From contig JACKEB010000014.1 of assembly GCA_020633205.1 (NCBI GenBank), forward strand, positions 434,001 through 498,000: DNA of 64,000 bases. Reading direction: 5' to 3'. Source of the DNA: Polyangiaceae bacterium (GTDB taxonomy: Bacteria; Myxococcota_A; Polyangia; Polyangiales; Polyangiaceae). Numbering within the stretch: the stretch's first letter is position 1; each line of letters begins with the position of its first letter. Shown piece by piece: positions 25,645 through 33,302 of this stretch. A model generated the notes under the pieces. The model saw only the letters and a list, made by a program, of their open reading frames with translations. It searched no databases and was not told where the DNA came from. A program made the position numbers and the translations under genes.

Positions 25645-26636
25645 TGGCGCGCCGCGGACTCACGGCGACGCGTGCCGTGCAGCTGGAAGTCGCACTGAAA
25701 GAGCTGCTGCAAGCGGCTGGGGAGCTTGACGGAGGCGAGGGCAGCAACGGCGACGCGCTCCGGGTAGCACTGCTCGAGGGGCGGGTGTTTCTTGAAGGAC
25801 GCCGCTTGGCTGAGGGAACGGAGCTTACGAGCACTATTACCCCAGGGCAACGTCTGGAGCTTGGTGCGCCCGCGCAGAACACGGACGAGGCGCCGCGCGT
25901 GCTGGATGAGCGCTGGGGGCTCTTGGCGGTGTACAAGCCGAGCGGCCTCGCGTCGGAGCCGGATCAACGTAGCAACGACTCGGTCCTGGAGCGCCTGGAA
26001 GGATCGCTTGGGCAGCGCCTGCATGCGCTGAGCCGTTTGGATGCTCAAGTCAGTGGCGTGATGCTGCTCACGACTGAGACAGCGCGGAAACGGGCTGCGG
26101 AGCTGATGGCTTCGGGCGCCATCGAGCGCCGCTACGTTGGCATCGTTGGCGACGGCGTGGAGCCTGAAAGCGGCACCTGGCGCGGCGCCATTGGTGCGGT
26201 GTCCGATGCGCGAAGCCAGCGCGGCAAGCGCCGCGTTGGCGGGCGCGACGCAAAGCCAGCGGTGACTCACTATCGCACGTTGCAGTGCCTGCCAGAGGCG
26301 GCCGCGGCGCTCCAGGTGAGGCGCGGGCGCGAGCGCTTGGAGCTACGACCTGTGTGGCTCGGCTTTCGCCTGGAGACCGGGCGCACTCATCAGATCCGCG
26401 TGCACTGCGCCCACGCCGGCGCGCCGTTGCTTGGAGATGGCTTGTATGGTGGGGCAGCTGCGGTGACGTTACCGCGTGGCAATGTGTTCGAGTTTGAGCG
26501 TATTGGGTTGCATGCGCTGGGGGTCAGCGTGGTACACGCGGGCAGCACCTGGCGCGTAGACTGCCCTCCCCCCCCAATCCTCGAGCGTTGGTGGAGCGCC
26601 TTTGGCGGTGAACCCGCGAGTCTGGACGACTTCTAG
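25644..26636 (+). CDS. RluA-family pseudouridine synthase
   Basis: The ATG overlaps the previous stop (TGATG). The 330-residue protein contains the RluA catalytic block LSRLDAQVSGVML (canonical RLDxxTSG; catalytic Asp kept), preceded by LAVYKPSGLASEP and followed by ALGFRLETGRTHQIR-like LGFRLETGRTHQIRVHCAHA and LLGDGLYGG. These enzymes convert uridine to pseudouridine in rRNA or tRNA. The N-terminal 90 residues may form an S4-like RNA-binding domain. The specific target is not predictable. Val replaces the usual Thr in the active-site motif (AQVSG). Confidence 0.9.
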   Translation: MARRGLTATRAVQLEVALKELLQAAGELDGGEGSNGDALRVALLEGRVFLEGRRLAEGTELTSTITPGQRLELGAPAQNTDEAPRVLDERWGLLAVYKPSGLASEPDQRSNDSVLERLEGSLGQRLHALSRLDAQVSGVMLLTTETARKRAAELMASGAIERRYVGIVGDGVEPESGTWRGAIGAVSDARSQRGKRRVGGRDAKPAVTHYRTLQCLPEAAAALQVRRGRERLELRPVWLGFRLETGRTHQIRVHCAHAGAPLLGDGLYGGAAAVTLPRGNVFEFERIGLHALGVSVVHAGSTWRVDCPPPPILERWWSAFGGEPASLDDF

Positions 26637-26639
26637 CGA

Positions 26640-27680
26640 CTAGGGACCCGTAAAGAGGTGGGCGCTTTCCAAGAAGAACCCGGGCGCCTGCTGGTACACG
26701 ACCTCCGAGGTGCCTTGCGGGTCAAAGCGCAGCACCGACGCCGTTCCGTCGTTGAAGCCCAAGCAGATGGCCACTCCACTCGGTTCGAGCCGACACGTGG
26801 CCAGCACGGTCGTTCCAATTACCGCAGGGTAATCGCCCAACTGCGTCACGGAGCCGTCGGGCGCGATTTGGAGCGCTGGCGCTGGTGTGCTCGCTTGGGG
26901 CCGCTTCAGGAGCAAAAAGCCATCACCAAATGCGCGGACGTGCTCGACGTCCACTGGCGTCACGCTCAAGCTGCCAAGCTCGACGGGGGTCACTGCGGCG
27001 TCCTTGCGTAAGGCAAACGCGGTCTGGTTCGTGGTGAGGAGCACGTCGTCTTTGCCGACCGCGAGCAGGCTGTCTCCCTGGAGATCCAGTTCTCCGGCTG
27101 CGGACATCACGCGGCCGTCCTCGCAGCGCACGACCCGGTCGGTGCTAGCGACCTGGAAAAACTCCTCCGTGACTTCGCAGCCGGTGGGAGCACGCAGAGG
27201 GATGTCGTTGGTCTCTGGCGCCGGTGGAAAGCCGCTCGAGACGAAGTCCGTCTCCCAGAGTCGGTAGTCGCCCGAAGTAACTGCGTAGGCGAGCGCGCCG
27301 TCCTCCCCGCGGATCGCGAGCTGTTCATTCGCGCACGGAAACGTTCCGTTGATGTCGCCGGGGGACTCCGGTAGGGCCACGATCCAGGTGCTGCAATCCC
27401 CTTCGAGTGCCGTGCCTTGCACGTAGACGCGATTCGGATCGAAGGTGACGAGCGGTGTGACACCACCCGTGCCCCCGTTGCCCGCCGCTCCGGCGGTACC
27501 GCTGCTGCCGCTATTGCCGCCGCTACCGCCACCGCCACCGCCTGCGGCGGAGCTACCCCCAGTGCCTGCGCCGGCGCCGCCCGCGTTGCCGCTACCGCCA
27601 GTGGAGCCGATCGGCGACAAGTGTTCATTGTTTCCGCACGCCACCAGGCAGGTGCAGCCTATGGCGACCCACAGGGTCAT
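26640..27680 (-). CDS. Lipoprotein with Gly-rich linker and propeller-like body
   Basis: The ATG at 27680 gives a lipoprotein signal MTLWVAIGCTCLVAC; upstream codons in the open frame are Arg/Ser-rich and lack signal features. A Gly/Ser/Ala linker (about 25-90) precedes about 255 residues with repeated short strands (ALAYAVTSGDYRLWETDF, GDSLLAVGKDDVLLTTN, DGFLLLKRP), suggesting a beta-propeller of unassigned type. Four Cys could form disulfides. Outer-membrane or surface anchoring is inferred. It is convergent with the rlu gene, 3 bp apart. Confidence 0.82.
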   Translation of the reverse strand: MTLWVAIGCTCLVACGNNEHLSPIGSTGGSGNAGGAGAGTGGSSAAGGGGGGSGGNSGSSGTAGAAGNGGTGGVTPLVTFDPNRVYVQGTALEGDCSTWIVALPESPGDINGTFPCANEQLAIRGEDGALAYAVTSGDYRLWETDFVSSGFPPAPETNDIPLRAPTGCEVTEEFFQVASTDRVVRCEDGRVMSAAGELDLQGDSLLAVGKDDVLLTTNQTAFALRKDAAVTPVELGSLSVTPVDVEHVRAFGDGFLLLKRPQASTPAPALQIAPDGSVTQLGDYPAVIGTTVLATCRLEPSGVAICLGFNDGTASVLRFDPQGTSEVVYQQAPGFFLESAHLFTGP

Positions 27681-27815
27681 TCGACCCAGCGTAGGGCGAG
27701 CGCGCGCGAAGTCGTCCGCCCTCCGGCTTCGGTCATAGGAACTGGAGCGCGCAGAACGCATCCCCGCAAGCTTATCCTAGCTGAAGGCTCGGGACGACTC
27801 GGATAACCTAACGGG

Positions 27816-28673
27816 ATGACACGCGCGCCTCGCAGACGACTTGAGCCGGGCATTCGGGCTTCGAATTCGGGTGAGTTGCTTGGGGGGCATGCTCTGGCCG
27901 GGAGCCTTGTGGTCTTGCTCGCGGCGCTCCTCGCCTGCAAGAGTGAGCAGCAGGCGCCGCTGCCTGCCGAGCCAGCGACACCCGTTGCTGAAAATCCTCA
28001 GGGAAATGCGCCGGTGGCGGCTGCGACCACCGCCGAAAAGAAGTGCGCTCCGAATGGCGCCGCTGCTCCGTGTGACTGTGGAGGCGGGAAGACTGGGATG
28101 CAGTCTTGCGATGAAGCCGTCGGCTGGAGCAAGTGTGACTGCCCAGCAGCACCGGCGCTGAGCTTCACCCTGGACAAGATTGCCATCAACGAGTTCGACT
28201 CCGTCAAACTCACCTTCAACCAGCCGGTGAATCCTGCATCTGGAAAGCACTGGGTGACGGTGGTGCCTTCGGGCAAGCCCGACAGCGACTGGGGAGAGTG
28301 GAAGTACGTGCCCGCTGGGGCGACCAGCATCGAGCTGACTCCGAAGGTGACGGAAAACGTCGAGATCCGCCTTCACGACACGTTTCCCGATCACAAGTTT
28401 GGCGTCCTCTATCGTGCAAGCTTGTTTGTCGTCGCGAGCGTGTGCCGGGGCGAAGTGGCGTCCGAGTGCGATTGTCCGGGTGGTGTGAAGGGCAGCAAGA
28501 CGTGCAGTGAACCCAAGGGTTGGACCGCATGCGACTGTCCCAAACCCAAGGCCAAGCCGCGCTTGACGTGTGTCGATGGTCAGACTCAAGCCTGTCCTTG
28601 CGGCGACGGGACGTTTGGCCGACGCACCTGCGATCGCGGTAAGTGGCCTAGCGGCTGTTTCCTATGTGACTGA
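27816..28673 (+). CDS. Lipoprotein with three six-Cys CxC modules
   Basis: A signal with hydrophobic core LAGSLVVLLAALLAC ends in a lipobox. Three modules of pattern C-x(6-7)-C-x-C-x(n)-G-x(3)-C-x(n)-C-x-C follow: CAPNGAAAPCDCGGG..., CRGEVASECDCPGG... and CVDGQTQACPCGDG.... Between modules one and two lies an Ig-like stretch (about 115-205) with FNQPVNPASGKHWVTVVP. Such CxC modules recur in secreted myxobacterial proteins and probably form disulfide-stabilised knots; the role is unknown. The ATG chosen is the first in frame, and a later start is possible because about 25 basic residues precede the hydrophobic core. Confidence 0.82.
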   Translation: MTRAPRRRLEPGIRASNSGELLGGHALAGSLVVLLAALLACKSEQQAPLPAEPATPVAENPQGNAPVAAATTAEKKCAPNGAAAPCDCGGGKTGMQSCDEAVGWSKCDCPAAPALSFTLDKIAINEFDSVKLTFNQPVNPASGKHWVTVVPSGKPDSDWGEWKYVPAGATSIELTPKVTENVEIRLHDTFPDHKFGVLYRASLFVVASVCRGEVASECDCPGGVKGSKTCSEPKGWTACDCPKPKAKPRLTCVDGQTQACPCGDGTFGRRTCDRGKWPSGCFLCD

Positions 28674-28718
28674 CGCTGCTGCCTGGACTCGCTGGGCAGG
28701 GCGTGACACGGAGTCCGC

Positions 28719-29474
28719 GTGATTCGCCTTCGAGCAGGGATTGCAGCACTCACCGCGCTGGGAGTGGTGAGTGCGTGCGCGGCGCGGCCAGGGACGCGGA
28801 GCGTGGATGATCAGGTGGAAGCACCGGGGTTGACCGTGGACCATCACATCGCCGAAGGCACGGGGGATCCCAAACCGGTGGAGCTGCTCCTCGACGCTGG
28901 CACCGAAGCCGCGGCGGAGTCCGAGGTGCCGAGCGAGACGGCTCCCGATCCTGAACCCCTGAGCTTGAAGGATCAGTGGGAGTACACGCTGCACTACGTG
29001 GGCGGTGAGGTGAGCGTCGAGCGAGTACGCAAGCTCATCTACCCAAAACCGGTGGTGACGGATCGCCGAATGGGGCGCTTCGCCATCGAGCTCTGGATTG
29101 GACGCGAGCTCGTGGAGCGGGTGCGGTTCGACTTCCCGATGCTCGCCGCAGAGGAACCACCCAGCGGGAAACGCAAGCCGCTGCATGAGCCGCCCAGCCT
29201 CGCAGCGGGCGCAGACGTGTTTCTCTCGGTGAGAGTTCCGGCGAGCCCACGGGCGACTCGTGCCGTGCTGATCGACCGCGCCACCGGCACTCAGCGCTCG
29301 CTTCCGTGGCCGCCGGACTCGCCTTTGCCGCCGGTCGAGGCGTCGCTCAAACCCCCGGCACCTGCAACCGAGGACACGAAACAGCCGCACGAGGCGGAGG
29401 ACGCAGGCGCTGACGCTTCAGTAACACCTGAGGCGGGAACCAAGCCCGGAAGTCAGCCAAAGAAGACCCCATAG
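28719..29474 (+). CDS. Hypothetical lipoprotein, 251 aa
   Basis: The GTG at 28719 starts MIRLRAGIAALTALGVVSAC, a lipoprotein signal. An acidic spacer is followed by a beta-rich domain (about 75-150; YTLHYVGGEVSVERVRKLIY, RRMGRFAIELWIG) and a Pro/Glu/Ala-rich tail that is probably disordered. It follows the CxC lipoprotein by 45 bp on the same strand. No family recognised. Confidence 0.75.
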   Translation: MIRLRAGIAALTALGVVSACAARPGTRSVDDQVEAPGLTVDHHIAEGTGDPKPVELLLDAGTEAAAESEVPSETAPDPEPLSLKDQWEYTLHYVGGEVSVERVRKLIYPKPVVTDRRMGRFAIELWIGRELVERVRFDFPMLAAEEPPSGKRKPLHEPPSLAAGADVFLSVRVPASPRATRAVLIDRATGTQRSLPWPPDSPLPPVEASLKPPAPATEDTKQPHEAEDAGADASVTPEAGTKPGSQPKKTP

Positions 29475-29599
29475 GGGATTCGTACGTCTCAGCGTCTCAA
29501 GCCCGTGAATATCGAGACGCCCGAGTTTTTAGTGTCGCTGGAGCCTTTCCCTCGAGACAGTGGCCTTTTGACCGCCAACCGTGCCACGCTACGCGCGCC

Positions 29600-31366
29600 A
29601 TGAAGTGCGAGGCGTGCGACCACGAAAACATAGACGGTGCGCGGTTTTGCGCGGGTTGCGGAGCCATCCTCCCGGCCCAGCACGACGAGGGTGAAGACCC
29701 TCTCGTCGGGCAAGTCGTCGGAGGCCGCTACCGCATCACCCGGGTGCTGGGTGAAGGCGGCATGGGCATCGTCTACCTGGGTGAGCAGCAGATGGGCTCG
29801 ACGGTGCGCAAGGTCGCCGTCAAGACGTTGCACGCTCACCTGAGCAAGGACCCGTCGGTTCTGGCGCGCTTCCACCGCGAGTGTGGAACGGTTGCCCAGC
29901 TCGAACACCCGAACACCATCAAGTTCTACGACTTCGGGTCGATGCCCGACGGCACGTTGTACATCGCGATGGAGTTCGTGTCCGGCTCACCCCTCGACAA
30001 GATCGTCGAGGAGGGGCCGATGCCTCCCGAGCGTGTGCTCAAGGTGATGAAGCAGATCTGCGGCGCACTCGACGAGGCGCACAAGCAGGGCGTCATCCAC
30101 CGCGACCTGAAGCCGGAGAACGTCATTCTCACCACGCGCGCCGGAGAGAAGGACTTCGTGAAGGTCCTCGACTTCGGTATTGCCGCGCGGAGTGAATCGG
30201 CTGACGCACAGAAGGAAGCGAAGCTCACTCAGCAGGGCATGGTGCTAGGCACCCCGCCCTACATGAGCCCGGAACAGTTCACCGGCAAAGAGCTCGATCA
30301 GCGCAGTGACATCTACTCGCTCGGCGTGATGGCCTACGAGATGCTCACCAGCAAGTTGCCCTTCGACGCGGACACTCCTTGGGAGTGGGCGACGAAGCAC
30401 ATGACCGCGCAGCCCACGCCGTTCGAGGCTTCGGCGCAGCATGTCTCCGCGCCGCCAAACATGAAGGCGGCGATCATGCGCGCCTTGGCCAAGGACCGCG
30501 AGGAGCGTCAGGGGACGGCCGTGGAGTTCTTCTCCGAGCTGTCCGGCGGTGGTGGACTCACCGTGGAGCACGCTCCGATTTCCGGGGGCGAAGACGCTGG
30601 AAGCGCGCACACCGCGGCGATGGCAGCGGCGCCCGATTTCGGCGCCATGAACGCTGGGCCGCCGAGTCCTCCGATGGGTGGTCCTCCGATGGGTGGTCCT
30701 CCGATGGGCGGTCCAGGCATGGGCGGTCCAGGCATGGGCGGTCCAGTCGCTCCCGCTGTGCTGCCGCCGCCACCGCCAATGACGCAGGCGCAGCAGGGCG
30801 GTGGCAACAAGGGGCTGGTGATCGGCCTCGTCGCGGTCATGGGTGTGCTGGGTTTGGCGATCGCAGGCGTGTTGATCGCACGCAGCGGCGGAGACGACGG
30901 CCCAACGGGCATTCAGCTCACCGAGTCGGACGCGGGTGGACCTACGGCTGGCAGCTCGGCCACCGAGGTGAAGCCGGAGAACCCGCCGGCGACGGGCAGC
31001 GGCGGGGGTGGCAGCACTGAGCCTGACTCCAGCGCCACCGCGGAGCCCACCAGCGAGCCAACCGCAACCAGCAAGCCCACCTCTCAGCCCACGTCTACCA
31101 AGCCAGCGGGCAACGCCGCGGCCTGTGATCAATGCATCGCGGTCGCCTCGAGCAGCCCCGCTGCTGCGGCGAACTACTATCGCCAGTGCACGGACGCCGG
31201 CAAAAAGGCGACCTGTCAGTCCAAGGTGCGCGCTTCAGCTCCCAATGCCGCGCGCGCGGCAGCTTTCAACGGCAACTGTTCGGCCGCCAAGGGCATCGTG
31301 GGCGCCGCGAACGCAATGGGCGCTGGCAGCGGCGCCTTGAACGCCGCAGTCAAGACCTGCAAGTAA
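29600..31366 (+). CDS. Transmembrane Ser/Thr protein kinase with zinc ribbon and Cys-rich outer domain
   Basis: Domains in order over 588 residues: zinc ribbon (CEAC...CAGC, 3-20); Hanks-type kinase (about 44-310) with glycine loop GEGGMGIVY at 51-59, Lys75, HRDLKPEN (catalytic Asp170), DFG at 192-194 and PPYMSPEQ; a GGPPM/GGPGM repeat linker; one TM helix (about 403-428); a Ser/Thr/Pro linker; and a C-terminal extracytoplasmic Ala-rich domain with several Cys (CDQC, YRQC, GNC, KTC). All catalytic residues look intact, so it is an active Pkn2/PknB-type kinase. The outer domain may be the sensor. Several FHA proteins elsewhere in the window could read its marks, but no direct link is shown. 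Confidence 0.92.
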   Translation: MKCEACDHENIDGARFCAGCGAILPAQHDEGEDPLVGQVVGGRYRITRVLGEGGMGIVYLGEQQMGSTVRKVAVKTLHAHLSKDPSVLARFHRECGTVAQLEHPNTIKFYDFGSMPDGTLYIAMEFVSGSPLDKIVEEGPMPPERVLKVMKQICGALDEAHKQGVIHRDLKPENVILTTRAGEKDFVKVLDFGIAARSESADAQKEAKLTQQGMVLGTPPYMSPEQFTGKELDQRSDIYSLGVMAYEMLTSKLPFDADTPWEWATKHMTAQPTPFEASAQHVSAPPNMKAAIMRALAKDREERQGTAVEFFSELSGGGGLTVEHAPISGGEDAGSAHTAAMAAAPDFGAMNAGPPSPPMGGPPMGGPPMGGPGMGGPGMGGPVAPAVLPPPPPMTQAQQGGGNKGLVIGLVAVMGVLGLAIAGVLIARSGGDDGPTGIQLTESDAGGPTAGSSATEVKPENPPATGSGGGGSTEPDSSATAEPTSEPTATSKPTSQPTSTKPAGNAAACDQCIAVASSSPAAAANYYRQCTDAGKKATCQSKVRASAPNAARAAAFNGNCSAAKGIVGAANAMGAGSGALNAAVKTCK

Positions 31367-31443
31367 GCGCCGAGGAGCCTCGAGTCAGGGGGTGAGCTGT
31401 GTGCAGCCACCCGCTGGCTCACAGCTGCAACTTGGAGATGCTC

Positions 31444-32811
31444 TCACTCGCAAGCTCCGCCTGGTACGCATCCGCAACCTGGCGGCGGAACATCTGGGTT
31501 CCGTGGGGTACCGCACTTGCCGCCGCTCACGTCCGGGGGGGCCGGCACGTCCACGACGGGGCCGGGTGAGATGCTCCTTGCGGTGAAAGCCATGCCGAAA
31601 GACTGTGCGTCGCACGTCGCGTCGGGCACCGCGTCGTGGGTGCTCGAGAGCATGTCGACCTGCTGGTTTAGATAGCCGAGGGTCGTGGTGTACGAGTCGC
31701 ACAGGTTTTCGCAGTAGCCGAGTTCCCGAAAGCTGGTGATGAGATCTCCGGGCTTTGCGGTCGCGCCCAGCGTAGCCTCGCTGAAGCGCCACTGGTCGGT
31801 CGCGGGGTCTTGCTCGAGGCGCGCTGCGAGCAGCGCGTTATTCAAGACGAAGCGGAAGCCGGATGTCTCCGCGTTGAGTCCGTTGAGCCAGATCTCGGTG
31901 TTGTCTGGCAACTCCGCGATCAACCAGCCGCTGCGCACGAAGGCGGTTGCGTCTGACCATTTGCTTTCCGGGAAGTCGCCAGCCGGCGGGATCTGTGCGC
32001 CGGCGCGGACGTCCCGGCGCGAGATTTGCCATTGCTTGGTCGCCGGTTGTGGCGCCTGCTCGCGCCACAACGGGTCTAGCAGATCACTGTTCGCCTCCCC
32101 TGCGCGACACAGCCAGTTGGCCGGCTCGGTGACACCAGTGCTCGAGTAGACATCGAGGCGCACCGCCGCGTCGTTGGGCAGCCCGTTGTAGCCGCTGATC
32201 TTGAACAGGATGCTCATCGCGCCCTTGTGCAGCGCGCAGTTCCAGTCGTCGCCGGTCAAGCGAAACGGCGCGCCCACGATGGGTGACTGCGCGACGAGCC
32301 CGAGTAACGCCCCCAAGGCGTTGTCGCGACAGTAGTCGCCGTCGTAAACGTTCTGAAATTCGTTCTTGCAGGCGCGTTGCCGGAGCTTGGGGCAGGTGCC
32401 TTGTTGTGAATCCGTGAGGATATTTTCTGGCCAACTTGCGGCGTTGCAGCCGAGGTCCAAGTTGAAGCCCACCTGTTTCCAGGTCACGAGGTCGATGTCT
32501 GGACTGTTGCTCCCGAGGTCGAGGGTATCCATGCCCAAGTAGAGGGTCATGTTGCCGCCACCGCTCTCAGCTGGGCGCTGCGACTTATCGGGCCGGCCTA
32601 CGGTGGGGCACGCCAAATCGCCCTCCGTGTCTTCCCAGAAGCGTGTCCCCAGCGCTTCCTCACCCCCACCTGCACCTGCGGTGCTGCTGCCGTTTCCGCC
32701 GCCACCCGTACCTCCGCTGCCGGTGTTGTCAGAGCCCAGTTCGGTTGTGCGACCGCACCCGAAGGCCACGACGATTGCGGTGAGACTGACCGCCGCGTGA
32801 AGCGTCCTCAC
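31444..32811 (-). CDS. Large hypothetical lipoprotein, 455 aa
   Basis: MRTLHAAVSLTAIVVAFGC is a lipoprotein signal, followed by a Gly/Ser linker (about 25-50). The body contains strand-rich segments (MTLYLGMDTLDLGSN, WNCALHKGAMSILFKISGYN, SGFRFVLNNALLAARLEQ) and 14 or so Cys, including a terminal CGCVPGGAC. This resembles a group of paralogous myxobacterial secreted proteins without known function; the assignment is by impression only. It is convergent with the kinase gene. Confidence 0.8.
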   Translation of the reverse strand: MRTLHAAVSLTAIVVAFGCGRTTELGSDNTGSGGTGGGGNGSSTAGAGGGEEALGTRFWEDTEGDLACPTVGRPDKSQRPAESGGGNMTLYLGMDTLDLGSNSPDIDLVTWKQVGFNLDLGCNAASWPENILTDSQQGTCPKLRQRACKNEFQNVYDGDYCRDNALGALLGLVAQSPIVGAPFRLTGDDWNCALHKGAMSILFKISGYNGLPNDAAVRLDVYSSTGVTEPANWLCRAGEANSDLLDPLWREQAPQPATKQWQISRRDVRAGAQIPPAGDFPESKWSDATAFVRSGWLIAELPDNTEIWLNGLNAETSGFRFVLNNALLAARLEQDPATDQWRFSEATLGATAKPGDLITSFRELGYCENLCDSYTTTLGYLNQQVDMLSSTHDAVPDATCDAQSFGMAFTARSISPGPVVDVPAPPDVSGGKCGTPRNPDVPPPGCGCVPGGACE

Positions 32812-33293
32812 TGAGTCCCGCCCGCGCTGCTCAGGGTGCCCGCCGCGCTGGCGTTTCCGCTCGGACTTGCATCACGGGCCCGGGCCAGGGCCCGTGACTC
32901 AAACCGTCGCAAGTGGAGATTCATCCTACATCGCCTCCAGGTCTCGGCACTGCCTGCCGGGTGGAATCTATGAGTGTTGGCGATCTAGAACTGCGATCAC
33001 AACTCGGAACAGAATCCGAGCACCACTAGGCGATGCTCGGCGCACGACTTGCCATGGCCCTCGGCGTCATGCGTCAAGCTTTCGTAGTCTTTGTCTTGGG
33101 TTCTGCCGCTGGCTGCAGCGGACTTCAGCGACCAGCGCCGGTTCAGCGACCGGTGGATCCGCGGGGTCTCGGGGGGGCGCCTTGCCTGCGCGAGCTTCGG
33201 TTTGGGGGTGTGCACGGCCACGAGTTTGGGCGCGGTCTGTCACCCTTGATATACGGTGTGCCTCACCCCCAAATCCGTGGGGATATGCTCGGG
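32812..33293. other. Intergenic region with a strong hairpin and a doubtful lipoprotein ORF
   Basis: This gap between two leftward genes contains a perfect inverted repeat (32873-32896) and, on the plus strand, a small lipoprotein-like frame (33069-33302). Other frames look non-coding. Confidence 0.4.
32873..32896. repeat. Perfect 9-bp inverted repeat CACGGGCCC/GGGCCCGTG
   Basis: Nine-base arms with a 6-base loop lie about 60 bp upstream of the lipoprotein gene that ends at 31444. There is no T-run on either side, so it is not a typical intrinsic terminator. It may be a leader structure or an operator. Confidence 0.5.
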
Positions 33294-33302
33294 CTACTCT
33301 AG
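33069..33302 (+). CDS. Possible short lipoprotein, 77 aa
   Basis: The frame starts MRQAFVVFVLGSAAGCSG, a plausible lipoprotein signal, then about 60 residues with no motif and a tail overlapping the convergent hydrolase gene by 9 bp. No clear Shine-Dalgarno. It may be a decayed or chance frame. Confidence 0.3.
   Translation: MRQAFVVFVLGSAAGCSGLQRPAPVQRPVDPRGLGGAPCLRELRFGGVHGHEFGRGLSPLIYGVPHPQIRGDMLGLL

Noticed and set aside
30245..31132. 295-aa minus-strand open frame
   Set aside because: Antisense to the Ser/Thr kinase, whose motifs are unmistakable.
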